Origin: Streptosporangiaceae bacterium
Lineage (GTDB): Bacteria > Actinomycetota > Actinomycetes > Streptosporangiales > Streptosporangiaceae
Direction of reading: 5' to 3'
Length of the DNA stretch: 64,000 bases
Assembly: GCA_025964695.1 (NCBI GenBank)
Contig: JAOPYK010000173.1
Span: 52,264-116,263 of the forward strand
The notes beneath the pieces were generated by a model. It was not told where the DNA came from. It made no database searches and worked only from the letters and a program-made list of their open reading frames with translations. The stretch's first letter is position 1. Every line of letters begins with the position of its first letter. Both the position numbers and the translations under genes were made by a program. Positions 50,656 through 59,593 of the stretch are shown here, in pieces.

Positions 50656-51042
50656 CTAGCAGTCGACGAGTTCGGGCTGCTGGTTGAGGATCTGCGCGCG
50701 CGGCGTGGTGAACTCCCGCAGGGCGTCCTCGGCGTCCGGCAGGAAGAGGGCGACCCGGTGGCAGTTCTGGAAGGCCAGGCGCACGCCGTAATGCCGTTCG
50801 ACGGTGTTGCGCATCGCGTCGCTGGCCAGCAGGCGCAGCAGTTGCCCGCGTGCGGCCTCGTCAGGTGGCGGGGTCTGGTTGTCGGCGAACTCCGCGGTGC
50901 TCGTTCGCAGGCGCTCGGCGAGCCCGGAGATGAGGTTCCAGGCGTATGGAAGGGATTCGCGGATGCAGGCCAGGAACGCCTGCTCATCCACGTCGCCGGT
51001 TTCGGCCTGCCGGACGAGCTGCGGGGACACGGTCAAGGACAT
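50656..51042 (-). CDS. Conserved actinobacterial small protein (SCO5191-like)
   Basis: 128 aa from ATG 51042. The sequence MSLTVSPQLVRQAETGDVDEQAFLACIRESLPYAWNLIS...PPPDEAARGQLLRLLASDAMRNTVERHYGVRLAFQNCHRVALF is very like a family I know from Streptomyces with no assigned function. It is mostly helical and soluble. A perfect 22-bp palindrome lies 27 bp upstream, so transcription is probably controlled by a dimeric repressor. Confidence 0.75.
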   Translation of the reverse strand: MSLTVSPQLVRQAETGDVDEQAFLACIRESLPYAWNLISGLAERLRTSTAEFADNQTPPPDEAARGQLLRLLASDAMRNTVERHYGVRLAFQNCHRVALFLPDAEDALREFTTPRAQILNQQPELVDC

Positions 51043-51068
51043 GCGAACTCCTGCCTGTTCACCTGTGT

Positions 51069-51090
51069 TCATCCGTGACGTCACGGATGA
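51069..51090. promoter_or_regulatory. Perfect 22-bp palindrome upstream of the 50656 gene
   Basis: An uninterrupted palindrome with half-site TCATCCGTGAC, containing TGACGTCA at its centre. It lies 27 bp upstream of the ATG at 51042. Length and perfection far exceed chance, and position fits an operator over the promoter or leader of the small conserved protein. A partial copy (GATCCGTAG) follows at 51090-51098. Confidence 0.8.
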
Positions 51091-51320
51091 TCCGTAGTTC
51101 TTTGCCTCACGTTAGGAGGAACAGGCAGAAAAGTGTCAGTAGCGTCGCGGCGACAGCGATGTCTCCCCGAAGAAACCCCGGAAGCCTCACATGATGTTCG
51201 ACTCGCCAGTGCGGCGGGCGGTTCCAGCGTCCGCATCCGGACACGTATCCCCTTGCGCGATCCGCAGCTGCTTAGTATCCCTTTTGAGCGTCTTTGCGCT
51301 ACTTCGGGGTCGGGGGCAGA

Positions 51321-52751
51321 ATGAGCGAACCACCGGCGGTAGCGCATGCCTGTGCGCTGGATCCGCGCCTCCCGACGGATCTGCTGGAGGATCTTCGCGC
51401 GACCGAGTACGGCTACCTCGACACGGACGGTCACCTCTATCTGGACTACACCGGCGCGGGCCTGCCCGCCGACGCCCAACTCCGGGCGCACGCGGACCGC
51501 ATGCGGGGCGCCTGCTTCGGCAATCCGCACACCGAGAGCCCTACGTCGAGGGCCTCGACCGAGCTCGTGGAGCAGACCAGGGCGGCGGTCCTGGCCTTCT
51601 TCAACGCCAGCCCGCAGGAGTACGCGGTCATCTTCACCGCCAACGCGACGGGAGCCTGCAGGCTCGTCGGTGAGGCCTACCCGTTCCACCGGGGCTCGCG
51701 GCTGGTACTGACCCTCGACAACCACAACTCGGTGAACGGGATCCGGGAGTTCGCCCGGGCCCGCCGCGCGGCCGTCGAATACGTTCCGGTCGAGCCGGCC
51801 GAACTGCGTGCCGACGAGGCACGGCTGCGAACCGCCCTGGCCCGGCGGCGGCGCGGACGCGGCCTGTTCGTCTATCCGGCGCAGAGCAACTTCACCGGCG
51901 TGCAGCATCCGCTGGACTGGATCGAGCTGGCCCATGAGCACGGTTACGACGTGCTGCTCGATGCCGCCGCCTATGTCCCCTCCAACCGGCTGGACCTCTC
52001 ACAGGTACATCCCGACTTCGTGCCGGTCAGCTGGTACAAGGTGTTCGGCTACCCGACCGGGGTCGGCTGCCTGATCGCCCGCCGCGAGGCGCTGTCCCGG
52101 CTCACCCGGCCCTGGTTCGCCGGCGGGACCATCGTCGCGGCCAGCGCGCTGGGCGACTGGCATGTGATGGCCGCCGACGAGAGCGCCTTCGAGGACGGCA
52201 CCCTCAATTTCCTGGCCATCCCCGACGTTCGGACCGGCCTGTCCTGGATCGACGGCATCGGCATCGACGTCGTCCACCAGCACGTCACCGGCCTCACCGC
52301 CCGGCTCCTCGGCGCGCTCGGGCAGCTGCGGCACAGCGACCACACCCCGATGATCCGCCTGTACGGGCCGGGTCACACCGATCGGCGGGGCGGCACGGTG
52401 ACGTTCAACGTCCTCGACGCCCGTGGGGCCCTCATCGACGAACGGGTGATCGCCCGTGACACGGCGGCCCGGCGGATCTCGATCCGCACCGGATGCTTCT
52501 GCAACCCCGGCGCGGGCGAGAGCGCCTTGGCCATCGCGCACCGGACGCTCACCGGCCGCGCCCGCGCCGCCGCCCGTACCCTCGACGACTATCTGGGCCT
52601 GCTCGGGCTCCCGACCGGCGGTGCCGTCCGCGCCTCCCTCGGGGTGGCCTCCAACGGCACCGACGTGGAACGTTTCACCGCCTTCATCGAGGAGACCTAC
52701 CGCGACTGCGTCGCCGACACCGCCGGGCTGGCCCCGCGGGAGCGGTGCTGA
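51321..52751 (+). CDS. Class V aminotransferase / cysteine-desulfurase-like PLP enzyme
   Basis: 476 aa from ATG 51321. It is a fold-type I PLP enzyme: the Schiff-base Lys is Lys240 in VSWYKVFGYPTG, the cofactor-ring Asp is Asp214 (LLDAAAY), and the TGAGLPA start matches the molybdenum-cofactor-sulfurase branch. RTGCFCNPGAGE near the C-terminus provides a candidate sulfur-accepting Cys, as in MoCo sulfurases. The MOSC domain of eukaryotic MoCo sulfurases is absent. Substrate uncertain; it stands alone. Confidence 0.85.
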   Translation: MSEPPAVAHACALDPRLPTDLLEDLRATEYGYLDTDGHLYLDYTGAGLPADAQLRAHADRMRGACFGNPHTESPTSRASTELVEQTRAAVLAFFNASPQEYAVIFTANATGACRLVGEAYPFHRGSRLVLTLDNHNSVNGIREFARARRAAVEYVPVEPAELRADEARLRTALARRRRGRGLFVYPAQSNFTGVQHPLDWIELAHEHGYDVLLDAAAYVPSNRLDLSQVHPDFVPVSWYKVFGYPTGVGCLIARREALSRLTRPWFAGGTIVAASALGDWHVMAADESAFEDGTLNFLAIPDVRTGLSWIDGIGIDVVHQHVTGLTARLLGALGQLRHSDHTPMIRLYGPGHTDRRGGTVTFNVLDARGALIDERVIARDTAARRISIRTGCFCNPGAGESALAIAHRTLTGRARAAARTLDDYLGLLGLPTGGAVRASLGVASNGTDVERFTAFIEETYRDCVADTAGLAPRERC

Positions 52752-53081
52752 GTCCTGCGCGCCACCACCGCACAGGCGGCCGCCAGCGACAGCGCCGCGA
52801 AAGCCGCCAGCCGCCATCGTGCCCGACCACCACATCACGGCCAAGGGCGCTCGCGGATGCCGTTTCCCCATCCTCACTCGCACCCGACCCGGCACAGGAC
52901 CTGGTACGGGACCTGGTACGGCGGGCTCTGGTGGGCCTGGGACTGTGGCGAACTCAAGATCACCACTGATCGCCCTGTCAACCCGGCGCGCCTCATGGGG
53001 CATCGATTCCTCTCAGTTGGGGGATGTCCGGAATGTGGGGGGCGCGAACCCTGACAGAAGACCGCAGGGAGGTTCGTCAGC
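52752..53081. other. Intergenic region before the baeRF gene
   Basis: About 330 bp without a gene I can support. Short frames on both strands give low-complexity Ala/Arg/Pro sequence. The last 30 bases hold the GGGAGG ribosome-binding site of the next gene. Confidence 0.45.
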
Positions 53082-54239
53082 ATGATCACTAAGGACTTGA
53101 TCGACGGCATCCTCGCCTTCGACGGAGGCGGGCTGCCCGTGGTGTCTTTGTATCTGGGCCTGGATCCCGCCGATCGTCGTGGCGTGATCACCACGCGGAC
53201 CAAGAGCCTGCTGCAGGAGGCCCATCCGCTGGCCGAGGACCGATCCGCCGCGCATGAGGTCCGGTTATCGGTACGCGGCGACATCCAGCGCATCGAGGAC
53301 GCCTCGGCCCATTACCGGGGCGAGGGCGGTGCGGTCGCGTGGTTCTCCTGCAGTGGAGCCGGCTTCTTCACCGCGATCACCCTGCCCCGGAGCGTACGGG
53401 ACCGGATGGTCACGGACATGACTCCGTGGGTCCGGCCGATGCTCGCGGTGCTGGACGAGTACCACCGCTCGTGCGTCGTGGTGATCGACAAGCGTGAGGC
53501 GAGCCTGTGGGAGCTCTACCAGAACGAGATACGCCGGATCGAGAACGTCAGGGACCGCACCCTGCGCAAGCCGGACTACGGCGGCTGGGCGGGCCTCAAG
53601 GAGTACCGCGTGCGCAACAAGGCCGACACCCTCATGAAAGGGCATTTCCGCCGCACGGCGACGCTGCTGGACGAGCTGTTCCGGTCCGACGGGTATGAGC
53701 TGCTGATCATCGGAGGTCATGAGGAGGAGGTCCCGATCTTCGGGGAGTTCCTGCCCAAGGACCTCCAACCCAGGCTCGCCGGCACCTTCCCGATCGACAC
53801 CTCCTCGGCCGGCCACGCCGAGATCCGGAGCAAGGCCCAGGAGATCGTCGACCGGTACGAACGCGAGGAGGAAAGCCGGCAGGTCGCCGAGGTCCTCGAG
53901 AGGGCGGCGATGGGCGGGTTCACCGCCGTCGGAGTGGAGGACTGCCTGTGGGCCGGATCGGTGGCCGCCGTCCAGCATCTGCTCGTCCAGGAGGGCGTCC
54001 AGATGGCCGGGGTGGTGTGCGACGAGTCCGGCTGGCTCGCCCTGGCCGGCAAGACCTGCCCGCTGTGCGGACGCCCGACACGATCGACAACGGACGTCCT
54101 CGACGAACTCGCCGAGACCGTGATCGAAGAGGGCGGATCGGTCAAGCACGTCGAGGCCGAAACGGACCTGCGCAAGCACCGGGTGGCCGCCTTCCTGCGG
54201 TTCCCGCTGCCGCCGATGCCGCAGGAGGCCAGGATCTGA
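53082..54239 (+). CDS. baeRF-family protein (bacterial eRF1-like, Rv2629 type)
   Basis: 385 aa from ATG 53082. Sequence and layout match the actinobacterial baeRF family: an N-terminal domain (VVSLYLGLDPADRRG...), a middle domain with LDEYHRSCVVVIDKREASLWEL, and an eRF1/L7Ae-like C-terminal domain (about 230-340, GGFTAVGVEDCLWAGSVAAVQHLLVQEGVQMAGVVCDESGWLA). This is followed by CPLCGRPTRSTTDVLDELAETVIEEGGSVKHVEAETDL. The family is distantly related to release factor eRF1/Pelota/Vms1 and may act on stalled ribosomes or tRNA; direct evidence is limited. Confidence 0.82.
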   Translation: MITKDLIDGILAFDGGGLPVVSLYLGLDPADRRGVITTRTKSLLQEAHPLAEDRSAAHEVRLSVRGDIQRIEDASAHYRGEGGAVAWFSCSGAGFFTAITLPRSVRDRMVTDMTPWVRPMLAVLDEYHRSCVVVIDKREASLWELYQNEIRRIENVRDRTLRKPDYGGWAGLKEYRVRNKADTLMKGHFRRTATLLDELFRSDGYELLIIGGHEEEVPIFGEFLPKDLQPRLAGTFPIDTSSAGHAEIRSKAQEIVDRYEREEESRQVAEVLERAAMGGFTAVGVEDCLWAGSVAAVQHLLVQEGVQMAGVVCDESGWLALAGKTCPLCGRPTRSTTDVLDELAETVIEEGGSVKHVEAETDLRKHRVAAFLRFPLPPMPQEARI

Positions 54240-54290
54240 GCGTCCTCTCCGGCAGACCGGCCCTCCGGTGGAATCCACCGGGCTGCCCGC

Positions 54291-55646
54291 TCAGGTGACG
54301 CCGGAACGGGCGGGGTTTCTGAAGGAGGACGACCTGAGAGCCGCCTCGGCCGGCAACGCCCTGCGGTCTGTGATCTCCGTACGCCTGGTCACGCCCGCGG
54401 GGCGCCGCGGGACCGAGAGCCGGCGCGGGGCCCGGACGCGGTGGACCGCCGGGCGCCGCGATTCCGGGTGGCGCCGCTGCGGGCCCTCCGTCCGGTGCTC
54501 GGCCCGCAGCCCGTCCAGCAGCCGGTCCAGGTGCACCAGCAGTTCTCCGTGCAGCGGCCAGTGCCCGGGGTCCTCACGCAACAGCCGTCCCAGCTCGTCG
54601 CGGTAGCGCCGCCCCTCGGACAGATGCCTGTCCACGTTGGCGCGTACCCGCCCGGGGTCGTCGGCGGAGTCGGCACTGCCGTAGAACCTCGCGGCGGCGG
54701 CCAGTTCGTGGAGCACCGCGGCGAGCCGGTCACGTACGTCGGCCTCCCACATCTCCGCGCCCAGCCCCGCGCTGTCGGCCATCACCAGAGCGGTACGGTC
54801 GACCAGCGACCGCGCCAGCCCGCGGATGGTCACCGTGGCGTGCTCCAAAGCCTCCAGCCGGCCCCGCAGTACGAGACCCGGGGATACCAGCCCGCGGGCC
54901 CGTGGGTTGAGCCGGACGCTGTCCTCGGCGGCACCGAGTTCGTCGTCCACCCGCTGGATCTTCTTGCCGAGCCGACGGGAACGTTCCAGCCAGCTCTCGA
55001 CCGTCCGTTTGTCCGGCTCGGTGCTCAGGCCGTCCGCGATGCCGTCGAGCAGGGACCCCATCGAGCGGCCGAGCTCGGCGATCGCCTCCTCGGCGGGCTG
55101 GACCCGTACCGGGGACGCGATCAGGCCTGCCAGCAGGCCGACCCCGGCTCCGATGATCGTCTCCAGGATCCGGTCGGTCGCGGCAGTCTCGGTGCCCAGT
55201 TGCAGCACGAGCATCGCGCTGATCGGCACCTCGAGGATGTGGCCGCCGAGCCGTAGTGCGTACCCGACCACCAGCGCGGCGCCGATGGTCACGGCCAGGC
55301 TCCACCAGGTGAACCCGAGGGTCGCGACCAGCAGCACGGCCACCATCACCCCGGCGATCACGCTGATGACCCGCTGGCCGGCGTGCTTGATCGTCTGATA
55401 AAGCGAGGCCTGGACGACCAGGAGCGCGGTGAGCGGGGCCAGCAGCGGCGCCGGGTTGCTCTGCAGGCCGAGCGCGATCACGTAGGCCGCAACAGCGGTG
55501 ATCACCAACCGGACGATGAACATCGCCGTCGGCCGGGTACGCCGCCGGACCAGCCGGAGCTGCTCCGGAGAGGTGGCGGCACGGACGCGCTCGGGCACAC
55601 GGGAACGCGAGAACACCTGAAACAAGGACAAGGAGAAATCGCTCAA
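54291..55646 (-). CDS. FUSC/aromatic acid exporter family membrane protein
   Basis: 451 aa if started at TTG 55646; GTG 55616 is another candidate and neither has a clear ribosome-binding site. Six membrane helices lie in about 40-180 (LVITAVAAYVIALGL; APLTALLVVQASLYQTIKHAGQRVISVIAGVMVAVLL; GAALVVGYALRLGGH). LVVQASLYQTIKHAGQR is the FUSC signature. A long cytoplasmic helical domain and an Arg/Pro-rich tail follow. It is a likely efflux protein for aromatic or hydroxycinnamic acids. Confidence 0.85.
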   Translation of the reverse strand: MSDFSLSLFQVFSRSRVPERVRAATSPEQLRLVRRRTRPTAMFIVRLVITAVAAYVIALGLQSNPAPLLAPLTALLVVQASLYQTIKHAGQRVISVIAGVMVAVLLVATLGFTWWSLAVTIGAALVVGYALRLGGHILEVPISAMLVLQLGTETAATDRILETIIGAGVGLLAGLIASPVRVQPAEEAIAELGRSMGSLLDGIADGLSTEPDKRTVESWLERSRRLGKKIQRVDDELGAAEDSVRLNPRARGLVSPGLVLRGRLEALEHATVTIRGLARSLVDRTALVMADSAGLGAEMWEADVRDRLAAVLHELAAAARFYGSADSADDPGRVRANVDRHLSEGRRYRDELGRLLREDPGHWPLHGELLVHLDRLLDGLRAEHRTEGPQRRHPESRRPAVHRVRAPRRLSVPRRPAGVTRRTEITDRRALPAEAALRSSSFRNPARSGVT

Positions 55647-56079
55647 TCGACTAGAGCATGGACTGGATCACGGAAGAGGGGCGGCAGTCACACTCGCGCC
55701 ATGGACGCACGCCGCCACAGCGGTCTCAGCGGACGCCCGTCTGGGCCCCGTCTGTGCAATCAACGGCCCCGTGGCGATATTCCCCCTTGCCGCCTGCCTT
55801 TCCGCTCCTTTTGCCGCTGACGCCCCAGAGGTCTCACCGGGCGCTTCACCCCTGCCGCGTACCGGGGCCGCCGCCGCGGCGGTAATGGGTTGCGGATACG
55901 CCGCTGCACCGCCACGCCGGCCCGGCTGAACGCAGAAGCGAGCACCGATGACGGGCAACGCCGCCGAATCCGGGCTCCGGGTCACCGCGGTACATCCCGC
56001 GGACACCCTGTCCATCGTCGAACTGACGGCCCTCTGACCGGTCAGGACCGGGGGCCGGCCACCGGGCGGGGGGCGGCGG
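55647..56079. other. Intergenic region upstream of the FUSC gene
   Basis: About 430 bp with no supported gene. A small plus frame (55949-56038, MTGNAAESGLRVTAVHPADTLSIVELTAL) lacks a good ribosome-binding site. It should hold the FUSC promoter and the end of the fucose operon transcript (last gene ends at 56080). Confidence 0.4.
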
Positions 56080-57039
56080 CTAACAGGCCGAGGTCGGCCA
56101 ACAGGCCAGCTCGGCCCAGAGGGCCTCGGGGACAGGCCGCTGGAACATGTCGACGTTGTCGTCGACCTCCTCGGGAGTGCGGCAACCGGGCAGAACGGCG
56201 GCCACCGCCGCGTGCCGGAGCGGGAACTGAAGGGCTGCGGCGCGCAGCGGCACCCCGTACGACTCGCAGAGCTCACGCAGCGCCAGCGCGCGGGCCAGCA
56301 GCCGGGAATCGGCCGGGGCGTAGTCGTAGGTGGCGCCGGGCCGGGGGTCGGCGAGCAACCCCGAGTTGTAGACGCCACCGATCACGGCCGAGGTCCCCGC
56401 CTCCAGGCACGCGGGCAGCAGTTCATCGGCCGCCGAGCGGTCCAGCAGGCTGTAACGCCCGGCGCACAGCACCACGTCGGGGGAGAGCCGCCGGACGAAG
56501 CGGGTGAGCATCGCGGTCTGGTTCATCCCGGCCCCGATGGCCCCGACGACGCCCTCGTCCCGCAACTCCGCCAGCGCGGGGAACGCGTCGCGGTAGACCA
56601 GCTCCTCGTGGTCGTCCGGGTCGTGCAGATAGACGATGTCCACCCGGTCGAGGCCGAGCCGTTCCAGGGACTCGGAGAGCGAGCGCCGGATGCCGTCCCG
56701 GCTCCAGTCCCAGACCCGCCGCAACGGCGGAGGATCGGCGAAGCCCTCCGGCTCGGCGGCCTCGCCCGGGCCGAGGGGGACCAGCCGGCGCCCGACCTTG
56801 GTGGAGACCGTGTACGGACCCGGGCCCGCCAGCGCCCGGCCCAGGTGAGACTCCGATCGCCCGGCCCCATAGTGCGGTGCCGTGTCGAAGTAGCGCACTC
56901 CCCGCTGCAGGGCGCGCCGTACGGTCGCCGCCGCCTGCTCGGCCGACACCGGCTGGAACAGCCCGCCGATGGCGGCCCCGCCGAAGGACAGCTCGGTGAC
57001 CTCGACCGGGGTACGCCCGAGAGCCCGTGAAGCGATCAC
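56080..57039 (-). CDS. Aldo/keto reductase, likely L-fucose (D-threo-aldose) dehydrogenase
   Basis: 319 aa from GTG 57039, sharing GTGA with the permease stop. The AKR catalytic tetrad is visible: Asp/Tyr in FDTAPHYGAGRSE, Lys in VSTKVGRRLVP, His in YLHDPDDHEE. The sequence, with LGRTPVEVTELSFGGAAIGGL, matches the D-threo-aldose 1-dehydrogenase group that oxidises L-fucose to the lactone. It is last in the operon after fuconate dehydratase and a sugar transporter, which supports that role. Confidence 0.85.
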   Translation of the reverse strand: MIASRALGRTPVEVTELSFGGAAIGGLFQPVSAEQAAATVRRALQRGVRYFDTAPHYGAGRSESHLGRALAGPGPYTVSTKVGRRLVPLGPGEAAEPEGFADPPPLRRVWDWSRDGIRRSLSESLERLGLDRVDIVYLHDPDDHEELVYRDAFPALAELRDEGVVGAIGAGMNQTAMLTRFVRRLSPDVVLCAGRYSLLDRSAADELLPACLEAGTSAVIGGVYNSGLLADPRPGATYDYAPADSRLLARALALRELCESYGVPLRAAALQFPLRHAAVAAVLPGCRTPEEVDDNVDMFQRPVPEALWAELACWPTSAC

Positions 57040-58061
57040 TCTTGTGCCTGCCCCGAGGTGATGCGGGCCAGCATCAGCGCGACCAGGATGATCGCGCCGT
57101 TCAGCGCGCCGATCCACTGTGCGGGGACCCCTGCCAGGGTCAGCACGTTCTGAATCAGATAGAGCAGGAGAATGCCGGTGAAGGCGCCGAAGATCGTGCC
57201 GCGTCCGCCGTTGAGCGAGACGCCGCCGATGACCGCTGCCGCGAAGACCGTGAAGATCGCGCCGCTGCCCTGCGCGGCGGCGACCGAGGCGAGCCGTCCG
57301 GTGAGCAGCAGGCCGCCCAGCGCGGCGAGCAGCCCGGCGACGATCAGCGTGATCCACAGCACCCGGTCGACCCGGATGCCCGCCGCCCTGGCCGCGTCCG
57401 CGTTGCCGCCGATGGCGTAGAGCGAACGCCCGAACCGGGTGTGGCCGGTCACCAGGATCGCCACTGCGTACAGGGCCAGGCAGATCCAGATCGAGGCGGG
57501 CAGCCCCAGCCACAGGGCGTTGCCCAGGTAGAGAAAGGACGAGGGCAGGTTGAAGAACGTCTTGCCACCGGTGATCCCGGTGAGCAGGCCGCGCAGCACG
57601 ATCAGCATGCCCAGCGTGACGATGAACCCGTTGAGGCGGAACTTCACGATGAGCAGGCCGTTCAGCGCTCCGATGAGCACGCCGACCGCGAGGGTCAGGG
57701 GGATCGACCAGCCGCCGGGAAACCAGCCGAGGCCGTTGGTGAGTCCGGGGGCGAGCACCAGCAGGGCCGCGACGCCGGGAGCCAGGCCGAACGTCGACTC
57801 CAGCGACAGATCCATCCGGCCGCAGATCAGCACCAGCGCCTCGGCCAGCACCAGAAGCGAGATCTCCGACTGCTGCTGGAGCACGTTCACCAGGTTCTCC
57901 CAGTGCAGGAAGACCGGGTTGACCAGATATCCGACGATCATGATGGCGGCGATCGCCGGCACCAGCGCCAGGTCCCGGAGGCTGGCGACCCGCAGGCCGC
58001 CGAGACGCCGTACGGCCGGCGCGGCGCCGGGCCCCGCGCCCATGGTCTTGGTGGTGCTCAC
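57036..58061 (-). CDS. Sugar ABC transporter permease (RbsC type)
   Basis: 341 aa from GTG 58061, sharing GTGA with the ATPase stop. It has eight to ten helices with the RbsC-family signature NGLLIVKFRLNGFIVTLGMLIVLRGL and GRSLYAIGGNADAARAAGIRV (the EAA-like coupling loop). The open frame extends 15 codons upstream without a better start. It forms the membrane channel of the carbohydrate importer encoded with 58058 and 59590. Confidence 0.9.
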   Translation of the reverse strand: MSTTKTMGAGPGAAPAVRRLGGLRVASLRDLALVPAIAAIMIVGYLVNPVFLHWENLVNVLQQQSEISLLVLAEALVLICGRMDLSLESTFGLAPGVAALLVLAPGLTNGLGWFPGGWSIPLTLAVGVLIGALNGLLIVKFRLNGFIVTLGMLIVLRGLLTGITGGKTFFNLPSSFLYLGNALWLGLPASIWICLALYAVAILVTGHTRFGRSLYAIGGNADAARAAGIRVDRVLWITLIVAGLLAALGGLLLTGRLASVAAAQGSGAIFTVFAAAVIGGVSLNGGRGTIFGAFTGILLLYLIQNVLTLAGVPAQWIGALNGAIILVALMLARITSGQAQE

Positions 58062-59593
58062 CGTGAGACTCCTTCCATCGCCGCGATGAGATCGTGATCG
58101 TGCCATCCCCGCGGCTTCTCCTCGACGACGGCGCCCTTGAACAGGATGATCACCCGATCGCAGGGCCGGAGGTCGTCGAGCTCGTCCGAGACGATCAGTA
58201 CGCCCGCTCCCCCGCGGGCCGCGTCCTCGGCCGCGCCTATCAGCGTCTCCTTGGCGCGTACGTCCACCCCCGCCGTCGGCTGCATCAGCACGAGTGCCTT
58301 CGGCTCCCCGGCCAGCGCTCGGGCCATGACGACCTTCTGCTGGTTGCCGCCGGACAGGGCGGACACCGGCTGTTCCGGGCCGCTCGCCTTGATCGTCAGC
58401 TGTTCGATGGCGTCCGCGCCGAGGGCCGCCCGCCGCCGCGTGCTCACCAGGCCGAAGGATCCGAGCCTGTCGGGCACGGTGAGCGTGGCGTTCTCGGCGA
58501 TGGACAGGTCCGGAACCAGGCCTTCGCGATGCCGGTCCTGCGGGACGAAACCGGCTCCCGCCCGCAGCGCGGCCGGCACGCTGGCGGGCCGGGGCCGTAC
58601 GCCCGCGATCTCGATCGAGCCGGTCGCGGCACGGCGCAGCCCGACGATGGACTCGGCGATGGCCATCTTGCCAGAGCCGCCCGCCCCGGCCAGTCCGACG
58701 ATCTCCCCGGGCAGCACCGTGAACGAGACGTCCTGGAACTCACCGGGCAGGCCGAGGCCGGCGACGCGCAGCGCGGGCGTGCGGTCCGCCGCCGGTGCCG
58801 GCCGGTCGGCGGCGGGTGCGATCAGGCCCGTCGCCTCACCGGTCATCGCGGCCACCAGATCCTGCTTGGGCAGTTCCGCGACCGGCGCGGTGACGATGTG
58901 CCGGGCGTCGCGCATGACCGTCACGACGTCACAGCCGTGGTAGACCTCGTCGAGGTGGTGGCTGATGAACAGGAAGGTCACGCCCTGTTCCCGCAGTGAT
59001 CGCATCCGGCTGAACAGCCGCTCGATGGCCTGTGCGTCGAGCTGGGCGGTCGGTTCGTCGAGGATGATGAACCGTGAGCCGTGCGACAGCGCCCGGGCGA
59101 TCTCGACGAGCTGGACCTGCTCGACGGTGAGTTCACCGGCCGGCCGGCGTACGTCGACGTCGACATCCCAGGCGTCCAGGAGCTCACCTGCGGCGCGCCG
59201 TACCGACGTCCACGAGATCAGCCCGCCACGGCGGCGCGGCTGGGCGTTGAGGAACAGATTCTCGGCGACCGACAGCGACGGGATCACCGTCGACTTCTGG
59301 TAGACGCAGGCCACCCGGCGCCGCCACGCCTGCCGGTCGGCGATCGGCGGGGCGGGTTCGCCGGCGAGGAGCACCCGCCCGGAGTCGGGGGCCTGCAGGC
59401 CGGTCAGCAGGGACACCAGGGTGGACTTGCCGGCGCCGTTCCGGCCGACGAGGGCATGGATCCGCCCCTCCTCGACCTCGATCGACACCTCGTCCAGCGC
59501 CACCGTCACACCGAAGCGCTTGGACACGCTCACGGCCGTCGCGGCCGGCCGGGGGTCCACCCGGCCGGCCGCGGGCTCGGTCATCGCGTTCAC
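58058..59593 (-). CDS. Sugar ABC transporter ATP-binding protein (RbsA/MglA type)
   Basis: 511 aa from GTG 59593 (ATG 59584 possible). It has two fused ATPase halves. The first has Walker A GRNGAGKST and Walker B FIILDEPTA, but an atypical ABC signature (AGELTVEQVQLVEIARAL in place of LSxGQ). The second has GAGGSGK, SALSGGNQQKVVMARAL and ALVLMQPTAGVDV, where Glu-Pro is replaced by Gln-Pro as in many MglA C-halves. It powers uptake of the sugar. Confidence 0.92.
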   Translation of the reverse strand: MNAMTEPAAGRVDPRPAATAVSVSKRFGVTVALDEVSIEVEEGRIHALVGRNGAGKSTLVSLLTGLQAPDSGRVLLAGEPAPPIADRQAWRRRVACVYQKSTVIPSLSVAENLFLNAQPRRRGGLISWTSVRRAAGELLDAWDVDVDVRRPAGELTVEQVQLVEIARALSHGSRFIILDEPTAQLDAQAIERLFSRMRSLREQGVTFLFISHHLDEVYHGCDVVTVMRDARHIVTAPVAELPKQDLVAAMTGEATGLIAPAADRPAPAADRTPALRVAGLGLPGEFQDVSFTVLPGEIVGLAGAGGSGKMAIAESIVGLRRAATGSIEIAGVRPRPASVPAALRAGAGFVPQDRHREGLVPDLSIAENATLTVPDRLGSFGLVSTRRRAALGADAIEQLTIKASGPEQPVSALSGGNQQKVVMARALAGEPKALVLMQPTAGVDVRAKETLIGAAEDAARGGAGVLIVSDELDDLRPCDRVIILFKGAVVEEKPRGWHDHDLIAAMEGVSR

